Of a stretch of DNA of 64,000 bases, positions 37,467-45,359 are shown one piece after another. The stretch comes from Bacteroidetes bacterium B1(2017) (GTDB lineage: Bacteria > Bacteroidota > Bacteroidia > UKL13-3). Where the stretch lies: assembly GCA_002256395.1 (NCBI GenBank), contig NKJG01000001.1:434001-498000 (forward strand). Reading direction: 5' to 3'. The notes beneath the pieces are model-generated. The model did no database searches, was not told the DNA's origin, and saw nothing but the letters and a program-made list of their open reading frames with translations. The position numbers and the translations under genes were made by a program. Position 1 is the first letter of the stretch, and each line of letters opens with the position of its first letter.

Positions 37467-38360
37467 TTAATTTCTAAAATTCCTGTTATCGTACCCCCAC
37501 ATGAGCTTTTCGCGCAGGGTTTGAAGGTAATCATCTCCATTCATTCGAACCAAATTCACAAAAAAGTCTGCCTTTTTAATTGCCAACTGTGTTTTATTAC
37601 TAATGCTCTCACTTCTTGAATCGAGGGTAGCCAAAAAGCTACTACTCCTACCTTCCACTTCAAATGAAATTACGTTTTGATCAGAAATAATCATAGGCCT
37701 AACATTTAAGTTATGCGGGGCAATGGGTGTAATAACAAAACTCTGTGAAGCGGGATACAAAATGGGACCTCCGCAACTTAAATTATATCCAGTAGAACCT
37801 GTTGGTGTACTAATGATTAACCCATCACTCCAATACGAGTTAAGAAACTCACCGTTAATGTATGTATGGATTGTAATCATACTAGAACTATCTTTTTTAT
37901 GCAAAACAAAATCGTTCAGGGCATACTTAACGCCTCCAAACATATTCTTGTTTGAGCTTAATTCTAGTAAGGTTCGTTTGTCTATAGAATAATGACCTTT
38001 CTCTAATTCATCAATCAACAAGGCTGCTTCTGTTGCTGGAACTCCAGCCAAAAACCCTAACCTTCCTGTATTAATACCTACCACGGGCAATGGGGCTTCT
38101 CTAATAATTTCTAAACTACTTAAAATGGTACCATCGCCACCAATACTAATTAAAAAATCAAACTCCTTTGGATTAAAATCCTCAAAACCATTAAAGGTGG
38201 GAAGGTTATTAGGCAAATGCAAACCATTTCTCAGGCAGTCGTCGTAGTATTTTCTATAGATTGAAAACGGCACATTTTTTTTGATTAAGGCATCAAAAAA
38301 ATGTTGAATTTCTAAAAATTTCTCATCCTTAAAATACTTCCCAAAAATGGCTAATTGCAT
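37467..38360 (-). CDS. nadK: NAD kinase
   Basis: A 297-residue enzyme that phosphorylates NAD to NADP. It has the catalytic GGDGT motif at about 74-78, the NTGRLGFLAG loop, and SDGLIISTPTGSTGYNLSCGGP with the substrate-binding Ser/Thr/Gly residues. Motifs and length are normal. It is the third gene of a run with the alpha/beta hydrolase and CBS protein (gaps of 3 nt each). Confidence 0.96.
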   Translation of the reverse strand: MQLAIFGKYFKDEKFLEIQHFFDALIKKNVPFSIYRKYYDDCLRNGLHLPNNLPTFNGFEDFNPKEFDFLISIGGDGTILSSLEIIREAPLPVVGINTGRLGFLAGVPATEAALLIDELEKGHYSIDKRTLLELSSNKNMFGGVKYALNDFVLHKKDSSSMITIHTYINGEFLNSYWSDGLIISTPTGSTGYNLSCGGPILYPASQSFVITPIAPHNLNVRPMIISDQNVISFEVEGRSSSFLATLDSRSESISNKTQLAIKKADFFVNLVRMNGDDYLQTLREKLMWGYDNRNFRN

Positions 38361-38363
38361 AAC

Positions 38364-39026
38364 TTAAGTATTTAAATATTTTACCAACCAAGTATATCTA
38401 TCATCTAAGGAATGGTTGGGATCGGTAGGAGAATTAGTATATACAATTGAATACCCAAAGCGCTCTAGACTAGCTAAAACATGAGTTAAATAAAGCTTAT
38501 TGAGTTTAATAGAAACGTGCAAGGTATTGTCGGCATCCTTTAAACTTTCAATCATTAAATGAATAATTTTAGCCTCATTACTTTCGCAAATACGCGATAT
38601 TTCTGCCACAGAATATTGGATCGCAGAAACTTCAATAACTATGATAGAGCCCTCTTGAGTAAGGGCAGAATGAGCAAAAGAAACTAAAGACAAGTCCTTT
38701 ACACTAATAACACCCTGATAAATAGTATCGGCATTAACAACGGCAAGTGTATTAAATTCATAAGTATTCATCTTCCCCCAAATCTCAAAAATATGGGTAT
38801 GTTCATGAACAGTATACACTTCGGTTTGTTGATCCATTAGTAGCTCAACCTTTTGATCTTCTTTATCGAGCAAGGATTTTTCGCGCACAAAACCAACTAC
38901 TTTCCCGCTTTCAACAATTGGTAATTGTTTTACTTGCCAATCTTCCATAAAAAGCAAAGCAGATTCTGCCGAATCTGATTTCTTTAAGGGGAATATTTCA
39001 TTTGAAATAAATTGTTTGGCAAACAT
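38364..39026 (-). CDS. CBS-domain-pair protein with C-terminal ACT-like region
   Basis: A 220-residue cytosolic protein. Two CBS motifs span about residues 5-115 (PLKKSDSAESALLFMEDWQV, and VYTVHEHTHIFEIWGKMNTY, where the second ends with GVISVKDL). A C-terminal domain (about 130-205; IIVIEVSAIQYSVAEISRIC) has the beta-alpha-beta pattern of an ACT-like domain. CBS pairs sense adenosine nucleotides; no enzymatic domain is attached. It is 3 nt from nadK and from the hydrolase. The nucleotide-sensing role is inference. Confidence 0.82.
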   Translation of the reverse strand: MFAKQFISNEIFPLKKSDSAESALLFMEDWQVKQLPIVESGKVVGFVREKSLLDKEDQKVELLMDQQTEVYTVHEHTHIFEIWGKMNTYEFNTLAVVNADTIYQGVISVKDLSLVSFAHSALTQEGSIIVIEVSAIQYSVAEISRICESNEAKIIHLMIESLKDADNTLHVSIKLNKLYLTHVLASLERFGYSIVYTNSPTDPNHSLDDRYTWLVKYLNT

Positions 39027-39029
39027 GTT

Positions 39030-39791
39030 TTAGTGGATATGTTTTTTATAAAAATTACCGGCCAAACTGTTAAATTCTATTGGCCTTTCCATCATTGGAG
39101 CATGGCCACATTTATCAATAATATGTTTTTCAGAATTAGGAAATAACTCATGAAATTCATCACAAACTTCAATGGGTGTAATGGTATCTTGCTTTCCCCA
39201 AATTAAGCACACAGGCATTTTAAAATTGGGAATATCCTTACGCATATTGTGTCTGATAGCAGATTTTGCCATAGTTAAAATACGCAATAATTTTCCCTTA
39301 TCTTGAATGGTGTCGTAAACTTCATCAACCAGCTCATCTGTTGTAGTGGCAGGGTCGTAAAAAGTTAAACTAACTCGATCGCGTAAATATTGTTTATCCC
39401 CTTTTCTTGGGTACGAGGCGCCAAAGGCATTTTCATATAAACCCGAGCTCCCAGTAAGTAAAAGCGTTTCTACTTTTGCAGGATACTTTTTAATATATAC
39501 CAAAGCTACGTGCCCGCCTAAAGAATTTCCGAGTAAATGTACCTTTTGGAAATCCTTAAATTCAATAAAATCATGAATAAAATTGGCTAATCCTTCAACA
39601 CTTAGTTTTAAAATATTCATTTCAAAGATTGGCATCAAGGGAATAACCACTCGATAATTCTTACTAAAATGTTTCAAAACGTCGTTCCAATTACTTAAAG
39701 CGCCAAACAAACCATGCAGCAATAGCAACACTTCGCCTTCGCCTTCATCAATGTAATTGTACTTCCCTTCTTTGTGAATTTGGTAATCCAT
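39030..39791 (-). CDS. Alpha/beta hydrolase
   Basis: A 253-residue alpha/beta-hydrolase fold enzyme. The oxyanion HGLFG motif is near residue 26, the nucleophile elbow GNSLGGH near 87-93, an Asp in the WGKQDTITP segment near 203 and the catalytic His in CGHAPMMERP near 232. The triad is complete. The substrate is unknown. It is the first gene of the run with the CBS protein and nadK and has a promoter overlapping the end of pabA. Confidence 0.88.
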   Translation of the reverse strand: MDYQIHKEGKYNYIDEGEGEVLLLLHGLFGALSNWNDVLKHFSKNYRVVIPLMPIFEMNILKLSVEGLANFIHDFIEFKDFQKVHLLGNSLGGHVALVYIKKYPAKVETLLLTGSSGLYENAFGASYPRKGDKQYLRDRVSLTFYDPATTTDELVDEVYDTIQDKGKLLRILTMAKSAIRHNMRKDIPNFKMPVCLIWGKQDTITPIEVCDEFHELFPNSEKHIIDKCGHAPMMERPIEFNSLAGNFYKKHIH

Positions 39792-39809
39792 TCAAATAAT
39801 TTTCTCAGT

Positions 39810-39838
39810 CAAATATAGGCAAATTTAGATTTGAGCAA
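39810..39838 (-). promoter_or_regulatory. Promoter of alpha/beta hydrolase-CBS-nadK operon
   Basis: On the minus strand, TTG (39836-39838), an 18-nt spacer and TATATTTG (39810-39817) fit the consensus. It overlaps the last codons of pabA, and the start codon is 18 nt downstream. Confidence 0.55.
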
Positions 39839-40403
39839 TTTTTTTTGCCTCATTCAAGAAGTTTTTCACCATTTTTATTCCTTCAGGTGTTTCGCAGCTT
39901 TCTGGATGAAACTGTACTCCCCAAATAGGTAATTGGGTATGAACCAGCCCCATTATTTCATTTCCACTCCAACAAATTGCCTCCAAATTGTTTGGTAAAT
40001 TCGTTAAAATTAAAGAATGATAGCGAGTGGCAAAAAATTTACTTGGAACAGAATCGAACAAAGAATTACCCATATGGTTATGCTCATCTACTTTACCATG
40101 CCTAGGTATTTTAGCCTTTTGCAGTGTAGCTCCAAATTGCAATCCAATGGCTTGAAAGCCCAAACAAATTCCAAGGATGGGTTTTTTGCCAATAAATTTC
40201 TCTAAGGTATCCATCAATTTACCGGCTTTAATAGGGGTTTCGGGACCTGGAGAAATAACAAGAGCATCAAACATATCTGAACCAATAGTATCTAATAATG
40301 GATCATTGTTTCTTAGTACCAAACAATCGGCGCCACATTGCTCCAAATAATCTTGCAGCATATGGGTAAACGAATCAAAATTATCGAGCAGTAATACTTT
40401 CAT
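39825..40403 (-). CDS. pabA: Glutamine amidotransferase, aminodeoxychorismate/anthranilate synthase component II
   Basis: A 192-residue class I glutamine amidotransferase that supplies ammonia to a chorismate-using partner. The triad is complete: Cys80 in GICLGFQ, His166 and Glu168 in VQFHPES. I chose the ATG at 40403 (MKVLLLDNFDSFTHML), the standard family start. No trpE, trpD or pabB gene is near, so the folate (PabA) role is more likely than the tryptophan (TrpG) role, but this is not decisive. It overlaps the glycosyltransferase gene by 23 nt. Confidence 0.88.
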   Translation of the reverse strand: MKVLLLDNFDSFTHMLQDYLEQCGADCLVLRNNDPLLDTIGSDMFDALVISPGPETPIKAGKLMDTLEKFIGKKPILGICLGFQAIGLQFGATLQKAKIPRHGKVDEHNHMGNSLFDSVPSKFFATRYHSLILTNLPNNLEAICWSGNEIMGLVHTQLPIWGVQFHPESCETPEGIKMVKNFLNEAKKIAQI

Positions 40404-41559
40404 TGAGTAATTGGTTACAAGCATTTAAAACTTCACTGGGCTCAATTTCATTGATCAGCGAAGGCGAATGATACTTCGTTTTTTCGATTACATTTTTTTC
40501 TTCTCGTAAAAACAATTCAAAACTTTTAGGATAAAGTGTAAGTAGGTTCAAACAGCTACCTTTAGGGTAGGGTGCAAACCTCCCGTAATGCCTTCCCGAA
40601 AATAAGCAAACCGTTGGCACATCTAGGGCGGCGCCTATATGAAAGGCACTCGAATCATTCGTTAGTAACAAATTTGATTCTTGAATAAAACGTACCAATT
40701 GAGGTAAATTTGTTTGACCACAATGGTTTATTATATCTTTTATACCTTGGCAATTAGCCAGAATTTCTTCGGCTAAATTGGAATCACCTTTTGCTCCACA
40801 AATGTAAATTGGCAAGGAATAATGCTTTCTAAATTCCAATATAAATTTTGCAAAATTTTGCGGACTCCATTGTTTAATTAGCTCTCCGGCACCAGGGAAA
40901 ATTATGATATACTCTTTGGGTTTACTAGGCACTAAATTAAAGGTAGGCTTCACTAAGCTTATAGATATTTGAAGCAACTCTTCAAAGAATATTTTATTCT
41001 TTGTGAATTCAAAAATGGGTTCAGAATTACGCCTTACTAATGTTGTGAACCACGAATCTGATATCCATTTAAAAAAACCCAAATCATTAGCATTATCACC
41101 CTTTGTGCCAATTTTATACTTAGCAGAACTTGCTCTTATCACGCTATCTCCCCATAGAAATTCCCTGCTATAATTTGGTTGAATGGCGTATTCAAATCCT
41201 TTCGCGTGAATGGCACTCAAAATGCTTTTTCTATAGGTAGTGTCTGAACCAAATTTTTTCTTATTGACCCAAATAAATTCATCCACAAAAGGAGAATCGT
41301 ACGTTTCGGCCAAATCTCGCCAGAGTTCATTTCCACAAAGAGTTATTTTAAAGTCCTTATAAGTATCAGATAGCCGAATTGATTCAAGAAAATTACGCAC
41401 AAAAATATAATCCCCTATTGCTTCTAACCTAACTATTAAAAGGGTTTTCGGCTGTATGTGAATTGGTTCGGCACAAACACTTATATCAAGCCATGCAAAT
41501 TTTGCACAGCTCATAAAATGCCTAATTCGTAAGTAACGTTTCCAATTCATCGCCTTCAA
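40381..41559 (-). CDS. Glycosyltransferase family 9 (heptosyltransferase-like)
   Basis: A 392-residue enzyme with the family 9 pattern: N-terminal LLIVRLEAIGDYIFVRNFLE domain and a C-terminal nucleotide-sugar-binding domain with IIFPGAGELIKQWSPQNFAKF and LLLTNDSSAFHIGAALDVPTV, where the DSSAFHIGAALD loop is conserved. It is expected to add a sugar to lipopolysaccharide core. The Met four residues in is another possible start. It overlaps pabA by 23 nt and is 33 nt from the SafE-like gene, probably the same transcript as the oxidase maturation genes. Confidence 0.88.
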   Translation of the reverse strand: MKAMNWKRYLRIRHFMSCAKFAWLDISVCAEPIHIQPKTLLIVRLEAIGDYIFVRNFLESIRLSDTYKDFKITLCGNELWRDLAETYDSPFVDEFIWVNKKKFGSDTTYRKSILSAIHAKGFEYAIQPNYSREFLWGDSVIRASSAKYKIGTKGDNANDLGFFKWISDSWFTTLVRRNSEPIFEFTKNKIFFEELLQISISLVKPTFNLVPSKPKEYIIIFPGAGELIKQWSPQNFAKFILEFRKHYSLPIYICGAKGDSNLAEEILANCQGIKDIINHCGQTNLPQLVRFIQESNLLLTNDSSAFHIGAALDVPTVCLFSGRHYGRFAPYPKGSCLNLLTLYPKSFELFLREEKNVIEKTKYHSPSLINEIEPSEVLNACNQLLNESITAR

Positions 41560-41592
41560 AGAAAAAGAAATAAACGCAAGAAGTGCAATAGC

Positions 41593-42282
41593 TTAATGAC
41601 AATCTTTTATTTCCGATTGTTCTGTTTGAATTTTAGGACTTAAATAAGGTATACCTAAGTTAAGTCCTCGCACAATAAAAACCAAGGCAATTAATATAGC
41701 CAAAAAGGGGCTTAATTTGCTTATTTTACTACGCACATTGCTTGATAAAAATTGGCCAAGAATTGATACTCCAAACATAAATGGTAAAGTACCCAAGCCA
41801 AATAATGCCATAAACAATGCTCCTTCCCAAACTCCTTGAGTGGCGCTAGCACCGAGCAAGGCAATATATACAAACCCACAAGGCAAAAGTCCGTTTATGA
41901 GACCTATAAAAAACAGGGCTAGAATGGATTTAGATTTAAAGAGTTTCTGGACCAATTCGGAAGAAAAAAACTTCAAGGGATTAAAGGATATACCACCCAC
42001 TCGCATATGGTTAAAAACTACGCTAGCAATAATTATGCACCCAATACCAATACTAATACTTTGCTGAAATCCGGCTAATTTCATTCCTAAACCAAAGGCA
42101 CCCGAAAGAATGCCAAGTGAAGCATAGGTTAGTATTCGGCCAAAATTATAGACCAATCTTCCAATATAAAACAAGGCACCTTCTTGCTTTTTACCTGGCA
42201 AGGCAAAAGCAATTGGACCACACATTCCGGCACAATGAAAGCTACCAAAAAAACCTGTTAAAAGGGCGGTCAGAAAAAGCAT
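41593..42282 (-). CDS. SafE/DsbD-like membrane protein (cbb3 oxidase locus)
   Basis: A 229-residue, six-helix protein of the sulfite exporter TauE/SafE, DsbD_2 type. It has HCAGMCGP at the start of helix 1 and GLLPCGFVY in helix 4. These Cys/His/Met motifs suggest redox or copper chemistry in cbb3 oxidase assembly, where this family is often encoded. The tail ends KDCH, a second potential metal ligand. Its ATG overlaps the ccoH stop (TAATG), showing coupling. The metal role is inference. Confidence 0.82.
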   Translation of the reverse strand: MLFLTALLTGFFGSFHCAGMCGPIAFALPGKKQEGALFYIGRLVYNFGRILTYASLGILSGAFGLGMKLAGFQQSISIGIGCIIIASVVFNHMRVGGISFNPLKFFSSELVQKLFKSKSILALFFIGLINGLLPCGFVYIALLGASATQGVWEGALFMALFGLGTLPFMFGVSILGQFLSSNVRSKISKLSPFLAILIALVFIVRGLNLGIPYLSPKIQTEQSEIKDCH

Positions 42283-42728
42283 TAGCGATCAAACTCTTTT
42301 TCAACCTTAAATTGCTTATCGCCTTCTTTCCAATTCAATGAAATTTTCCATTTTCCAGGACTTAAATCTGCAATTGGATAAGACACTGTTTTACCAGAAA
42401 CTAAATCTAAGGTAAAATGTTTATCCAACTCTGGATTGGATGGACGATAAAAATATAAGTCGGCAGACTTAATAGAGCCTGCCGACATTTTAGAAACTTC
42501 AACAACTGGATTGCTTGCATAGCTACCTTCCTTTAAAATTAACACATTTACGGTGCTATCTACCGACGCATTATTATCAATTTCCTTTTGATAGTTAAGC
42601 CCTTTTTCGTAGTAATTTTCTTCCACTAATGGAACATCCTGGCGCGATATTACAACAACCATACTTACTACAAAAATCATAAAACAAGCGGCAATAATAC
42701 CCAGTTTTGTTCCCCAATTAATCTTCAT
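42282..42728 (-). CDS. ccoH: FixH/CcoH family cbb3 oxidase assembly protein
   Basis: A 148-residue single-pass membrane protein: helix at about residues 8-30 (LGIIAACFMIFVVSMVVVIS), then YYEKGLNYQKEID and a periplasmic Ig-like domain. I chose the ATG at 42728 (MKINWGTKLG); a longer in-frame start would lack a membrane start. It overlaps ccoG by 11 nt. CcoH is needed to assemble the cbb3 oxidase. Confidence 0.88.
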   Translation of the reverse strand: MKINWGTKLGIIAACFMIFVVSMVVVISRQDVPLVEENYYEKGLNYQKEIDNNASVDSTVNVLILKEGSYASNPVVEVSKMSAGSIKSADLYFYRPSNPELDKHFTLDLVSGKTVSYPIADLSPGKWKISLNWKEGDKQFKVEKEFDR

Positions 42729-44193
42729 GTTTCTTTTCTTTTGAATCCTCGTTTTGTTCGGCAGAATCTTCCTCTTTAGGCTTGTTTGGATTAAAAACGG
42801 GCCCATTAAATTTAGATTTCATTTCTTCAATTAATTTACCATTGCTCCATACTTCAATTTCAACTGGTGTAGAAATTTTCTTTATAGAAGCAGCATCTAA
42901 TATAAGGAAGAAGGAAGATTTACCAACGCTTTCTTTATCGACAACAATGTTTTTACCATCTACAAATTTAATTTCACCCTTAGGTTCAATCAACTTTAAT
43001 TCTATTGGAAGTTCTTCAAAGGTTTTATTTACAAACTCAATGCTATACAGGTTACTAATTTTTCCTTCCTCTTGGGTTTGGTATAGCATTCCAGGAGTTC
43101 TAAGCAAGGTTGTTTCTACCAATTTTCGAGTAATAAGCAAATACAAGAACACACCAAACAAGGCAGCTAAAACAACTCCGTAGGCACCATTTCTTAGGTT
43201 CAAACCAAGCTTTTTACCTTCTTTAATATTATTTACAGAAGCAAACCTTACTAAACCTTTAGGCTTTTCTATTTTAACCATAACCTCATCACAAGCATCA
43301 ATACAAGCGGTACAGTTAATACATTCTAATTGAGTACCATTTCTAATATCAATACCTGTAGGACACACGCTTACACAAAGTTTGCAATCAATACAATCGC
43401 CTTTTGGAGCTTCTTCCGTTTTTTTGAGTTTTCCTCTAGGTTCGCCCCTTACATAATCATAGGCTACCACCATAGAGTTTTTATCAAGCATTAAGCCTTG
43501 TAAGCGACCGTATGGGCAAATAAACACACATACTAATTCTCTTAGGTGGGCAAATACACCATAGAAAACACCCGTAAAAATTAGCATAGAAGCCAATTTA
43601 CCAGGATGGGCAAAAGGCCCATCGGTAATGGTTAATTTGAGTTCATCTATTCCAATAATATACCCCAGAAATGTATTGGCAATTGCAAAAGAGAGTACAA
43701 AAAAGAGCACATGTTTAAAGGTTCTCTTCATTATTTTCTCACTATTCCAATCCTGGTCGGCTAAACGTTTTTGTTGTTGGTAATCGCCATCAATTAGGTA
43801 TTCAATTTTCCTAAAAAGCATTTCCATGAAAATGGTTTGAGGGCAAGCCCATCCACACCAAACTCTACCAAAAAGAACCGTAAAAAGAACAATAAAAATA
43901 ATAAAGGATAACATTAATAGGGCGAATAGGTTTAGATCTTGAGGCCAAAATACCATCCCTAAAATAATAAACTTACGCTCCAATACATTTAATAAAAGTA
44001 GTGGTCTACCGTTCCATTTCATAAATGGACCAGCAAAGAGCATAATCATAAAAAACCAGCTCAGCCAGGTTCGATAATTATAGAATCTTCCGTTGGGTTT
44101 TTTGGCAAAAATCCATAAGCGTTTTCCCTCCTTGTCTACATTTGATAACTCGTCTCTGAAATGCTCATCGGCTAATGGTTGTGCACCTTTCAT
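42718..44193 (-). CDS. ccoG: cbb3 oxidase accessory protein CcoG (FixG/RdxA)
   Basis: A 491-residue membrane ferredoxin. It has about five helices, VWCGWACPQTIFMEMLFRKIE in the second region, FICPYGRLQG, and a two-cluster [4Fe-4S] domain: CIDCKLCVSVCP and CINCTACIDACD. The C-terminal domain is periplasmic, Ig-like, with a Lys/Glu-rich tail. CcoG functions in copper reduction for cbb3 biogenesis. It starts 94 nt after ccoP, with a 15-bp hairpin terminator between, so it may be expressed below the structural subunits. Confidence 0.95.
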   Translation of the reverse strand: MKGAQPLADEHFRDELSNVDKEGKRLWIFAKKPNGRFYNYRTWLSWFFMIMLFAGPFMKWNGRPLLLLNVLERKFIILGMVFWPQDLNLFALLMLSFIIFIVLFTVLFGRVWCGWACPQTIFMEMLFRKIEYLIDGDYQQQKRLADQDWNSEKIMKRTFKHVLFFVLSFAIANTFLGYIIGIDELKLTITDGPFAHPGKLASMLIFTGVFYGVFAHLRELVCVFICPYGRLQGLMLDKNSMVVAYDYVRGEPRGKLKKTEEAPKGDCIDCKLCVSVCPTGIDIRNGTQLECINCTACIDACDEVMVKIEKPKGLVRFASVNNIKEGKKLGLNLRNGAYGVVLAALFGVFLYLLITRKLVETTLLRTPGMLYQTQEEGKISNLYSIEFVNKTFEELPIELKLIEPKGEIKFVDGKNIVVDKESVGKSSFFLILDAASIKKISTPVEIEVWSNGKLIEEMKSKFNGPVFNPNKPKEEDSAEQNEDSKEKKHED

Positions 44194-44207
44194 GATTTCT
44201 ATAAATT

Positions 44208-44257
44208 AAAAAAAGAAGTTTAACAGCTAGTAAAATTACAAACTGTTAAACTTCTTT
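44208..44257 (-). terminator. Strong hairpin between ccoP and ccoG (terminator or attenuator)
   Basis: A perfect 15-bp stem (AAAGAAGTTTAACAG and complement, 16-nt loop) is followed on the minus strand by TTTTTTT, ending 15 nt before the ccoG start codon. It fits a Rho-independent terminator. Confidence 0.75.
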
Positions 44258-44286
44258 CCTCGTAAAAAAATTAATAATTTCTAACC

Positions 44287-45177
44287 TTATTTGCTAGCTG
44301 TTGTAACAGTATCTTTTGGAGCAGCTGCAGTTGAATCGGCAGTTGCAGGAGCAACACCACCTTCAACGAACAAATCACCTTGAGGTTCTTTTGCTTTAGC
44401 TGGAGTAGTGCCATGTAACGATTTCACAAATGAAGCAAGAGTTTGAATTTGCTTACCATTAAAGGTGTTTTGCCAAGAAATCATACCTTTTGCAGGAACA
44501 CCATATTTAATGGTTTTAAAGATAGATTTAACGTCGCCACCATGAATCCAATAATCATCGGTAAGGTTTGGACCAACTTGACCACCACCATCAGCTAAGT
44601 GACAAACGGCACATTTATCGGCAAATATTGCAGCACCTTCTTCTAACACTTTTTTATCAGTTAAAAGAATTACCGAGTTTTCGTCAATAGCGTTACCAGA
44701 TTTTTTCAAGTAAGCATCTACTTCAGCTTTTGATTCAGTTACTGCGGTAGTATACTCAGCTGCTTGAAGTTTACCAATTTTAAGAATATGATAATTGAAT
44801 ATGTATAATATTGCTACACCAATGGTAATATAGAAAATGAAATTATACCAAGGTGGAGTAGGATTATCCAATTCAGAAATACCATCAAAATCTTCTTCTA
44901 GAATTAATTCAGCTTCAGATTTTTCTGATTTAAGAGCAGCAAATTTTTCCCACCAGCTAATTTGTTCTTTGCCATCTGTAGCATTACGCAACTTTTGAAT
45001 AGCAGAAGTTAAAGAGCCTAAAAGAAAAATAACAAATAATAATAATATTGCATTCACGGCAATTAAGATACTGGTTAAACCCATACCTGCATCAGCTGGT
45101 GCCGCATCGGCAGTTTGAGCTGATAAAGAGCCAGCTAATAAGAGTAAAGCCGACACTGTAAATAATTTATGCTTCAT
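44287..45177 (-). CDS. ccoP: cbb3 oxidase subunit III, mono-haem CcoP
   Basis: A 296-residue protein: signal-like N-terminus MKHKLFTVSALLLLAGSLSAQ, a first membrane helix (about 32-52), a cbb3_N helix (NPTPPWYNFIFYITIGV..., about 107-130) and one cytochrome c domain. The single haem motif is CAVCH near residue 197, with a likely Met ligand in KGMISW. Proteobacterial CcoP has two haems; here only one CxxCH is visible. It carries electrons to CcoO/CcoN. The C-terminus is Ala/Thr-rich. Confidence 0.93.
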   Translation of the reverse strand: MKHKLFTVSALLLLAGSLSAQTADAAPADAGMGLTSILIAVNAILLLFVIFLLGSLTSAIQKLRNATDGKEQISWWEKFAALKSEKSEAELILEEDFDGISELDNPTPPWYNFIFYITIGVAILYIFNYHILKIGKLQAAEYTTAVTESKAEVDAYLKKSGNAIDENSVILLTDKKVLEEGAAIFADKCAVCHLADGGGQVGPNLTDDYWIHGGDVKSIFKTIKYGVPAKGMISWQNTFNGKQIQTLASFVKSLHGTTPAKAKEPQGDLFVEGGVAPATADSTAAAPKDTVTTASK

Positions 45178-45189
45178 GATATAAATTTT

Positions 45190-45351
45190 TTAATTTTCAA
45201 ATGGTTTGTTTCCCATGTCCTTAATATAATTCTTGTCGGCTTTAAATACCCACCATAGCACTCCTACAAAAAATGTCATGAATACAATGAGGGAGAAAAT
45301 CAGGTAACCTGATTCTATTCCAACCATACTTTGAATATGTTGTTTGAACAT
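45190..45351 (-). CDS. ccoQ: Small cbb3 oxidase subunit CcoQ
   Basis: A 53-residue protein read from the gap between ccoNO and ccoP: it starts MFKQHIQSMVGIES, has one membrane helix (about 16-36, YLIFSLIVFMTFFVGVLWWVF in full) and ends YIKDMGNKPFEN. This matches the FixQ/CcoQ pattern of one helix plus a short charged tail. It lies 8 nt downstream of ccoNO and 12 nt upstream of ccoP. CcoQ stabilises the complex. The sequence and position are direct; the family name is from pattern. Confidence 0.85.
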   Translation of the reverse strand: MFKQHIQSMVGIESGYLIFSLIVFMTFFVGVLWWVFKADKNYIKDMGNKPFEN

Positions 45352-45359
45352 GGATGTAT

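Noticed and set aside
42782..43183. Plus-strand open frame of 133 codons in ccoG
   Set aside because: It overlaps a gene with complete [4Fe-4S] motifs on the other strand and has no recognisable domain.
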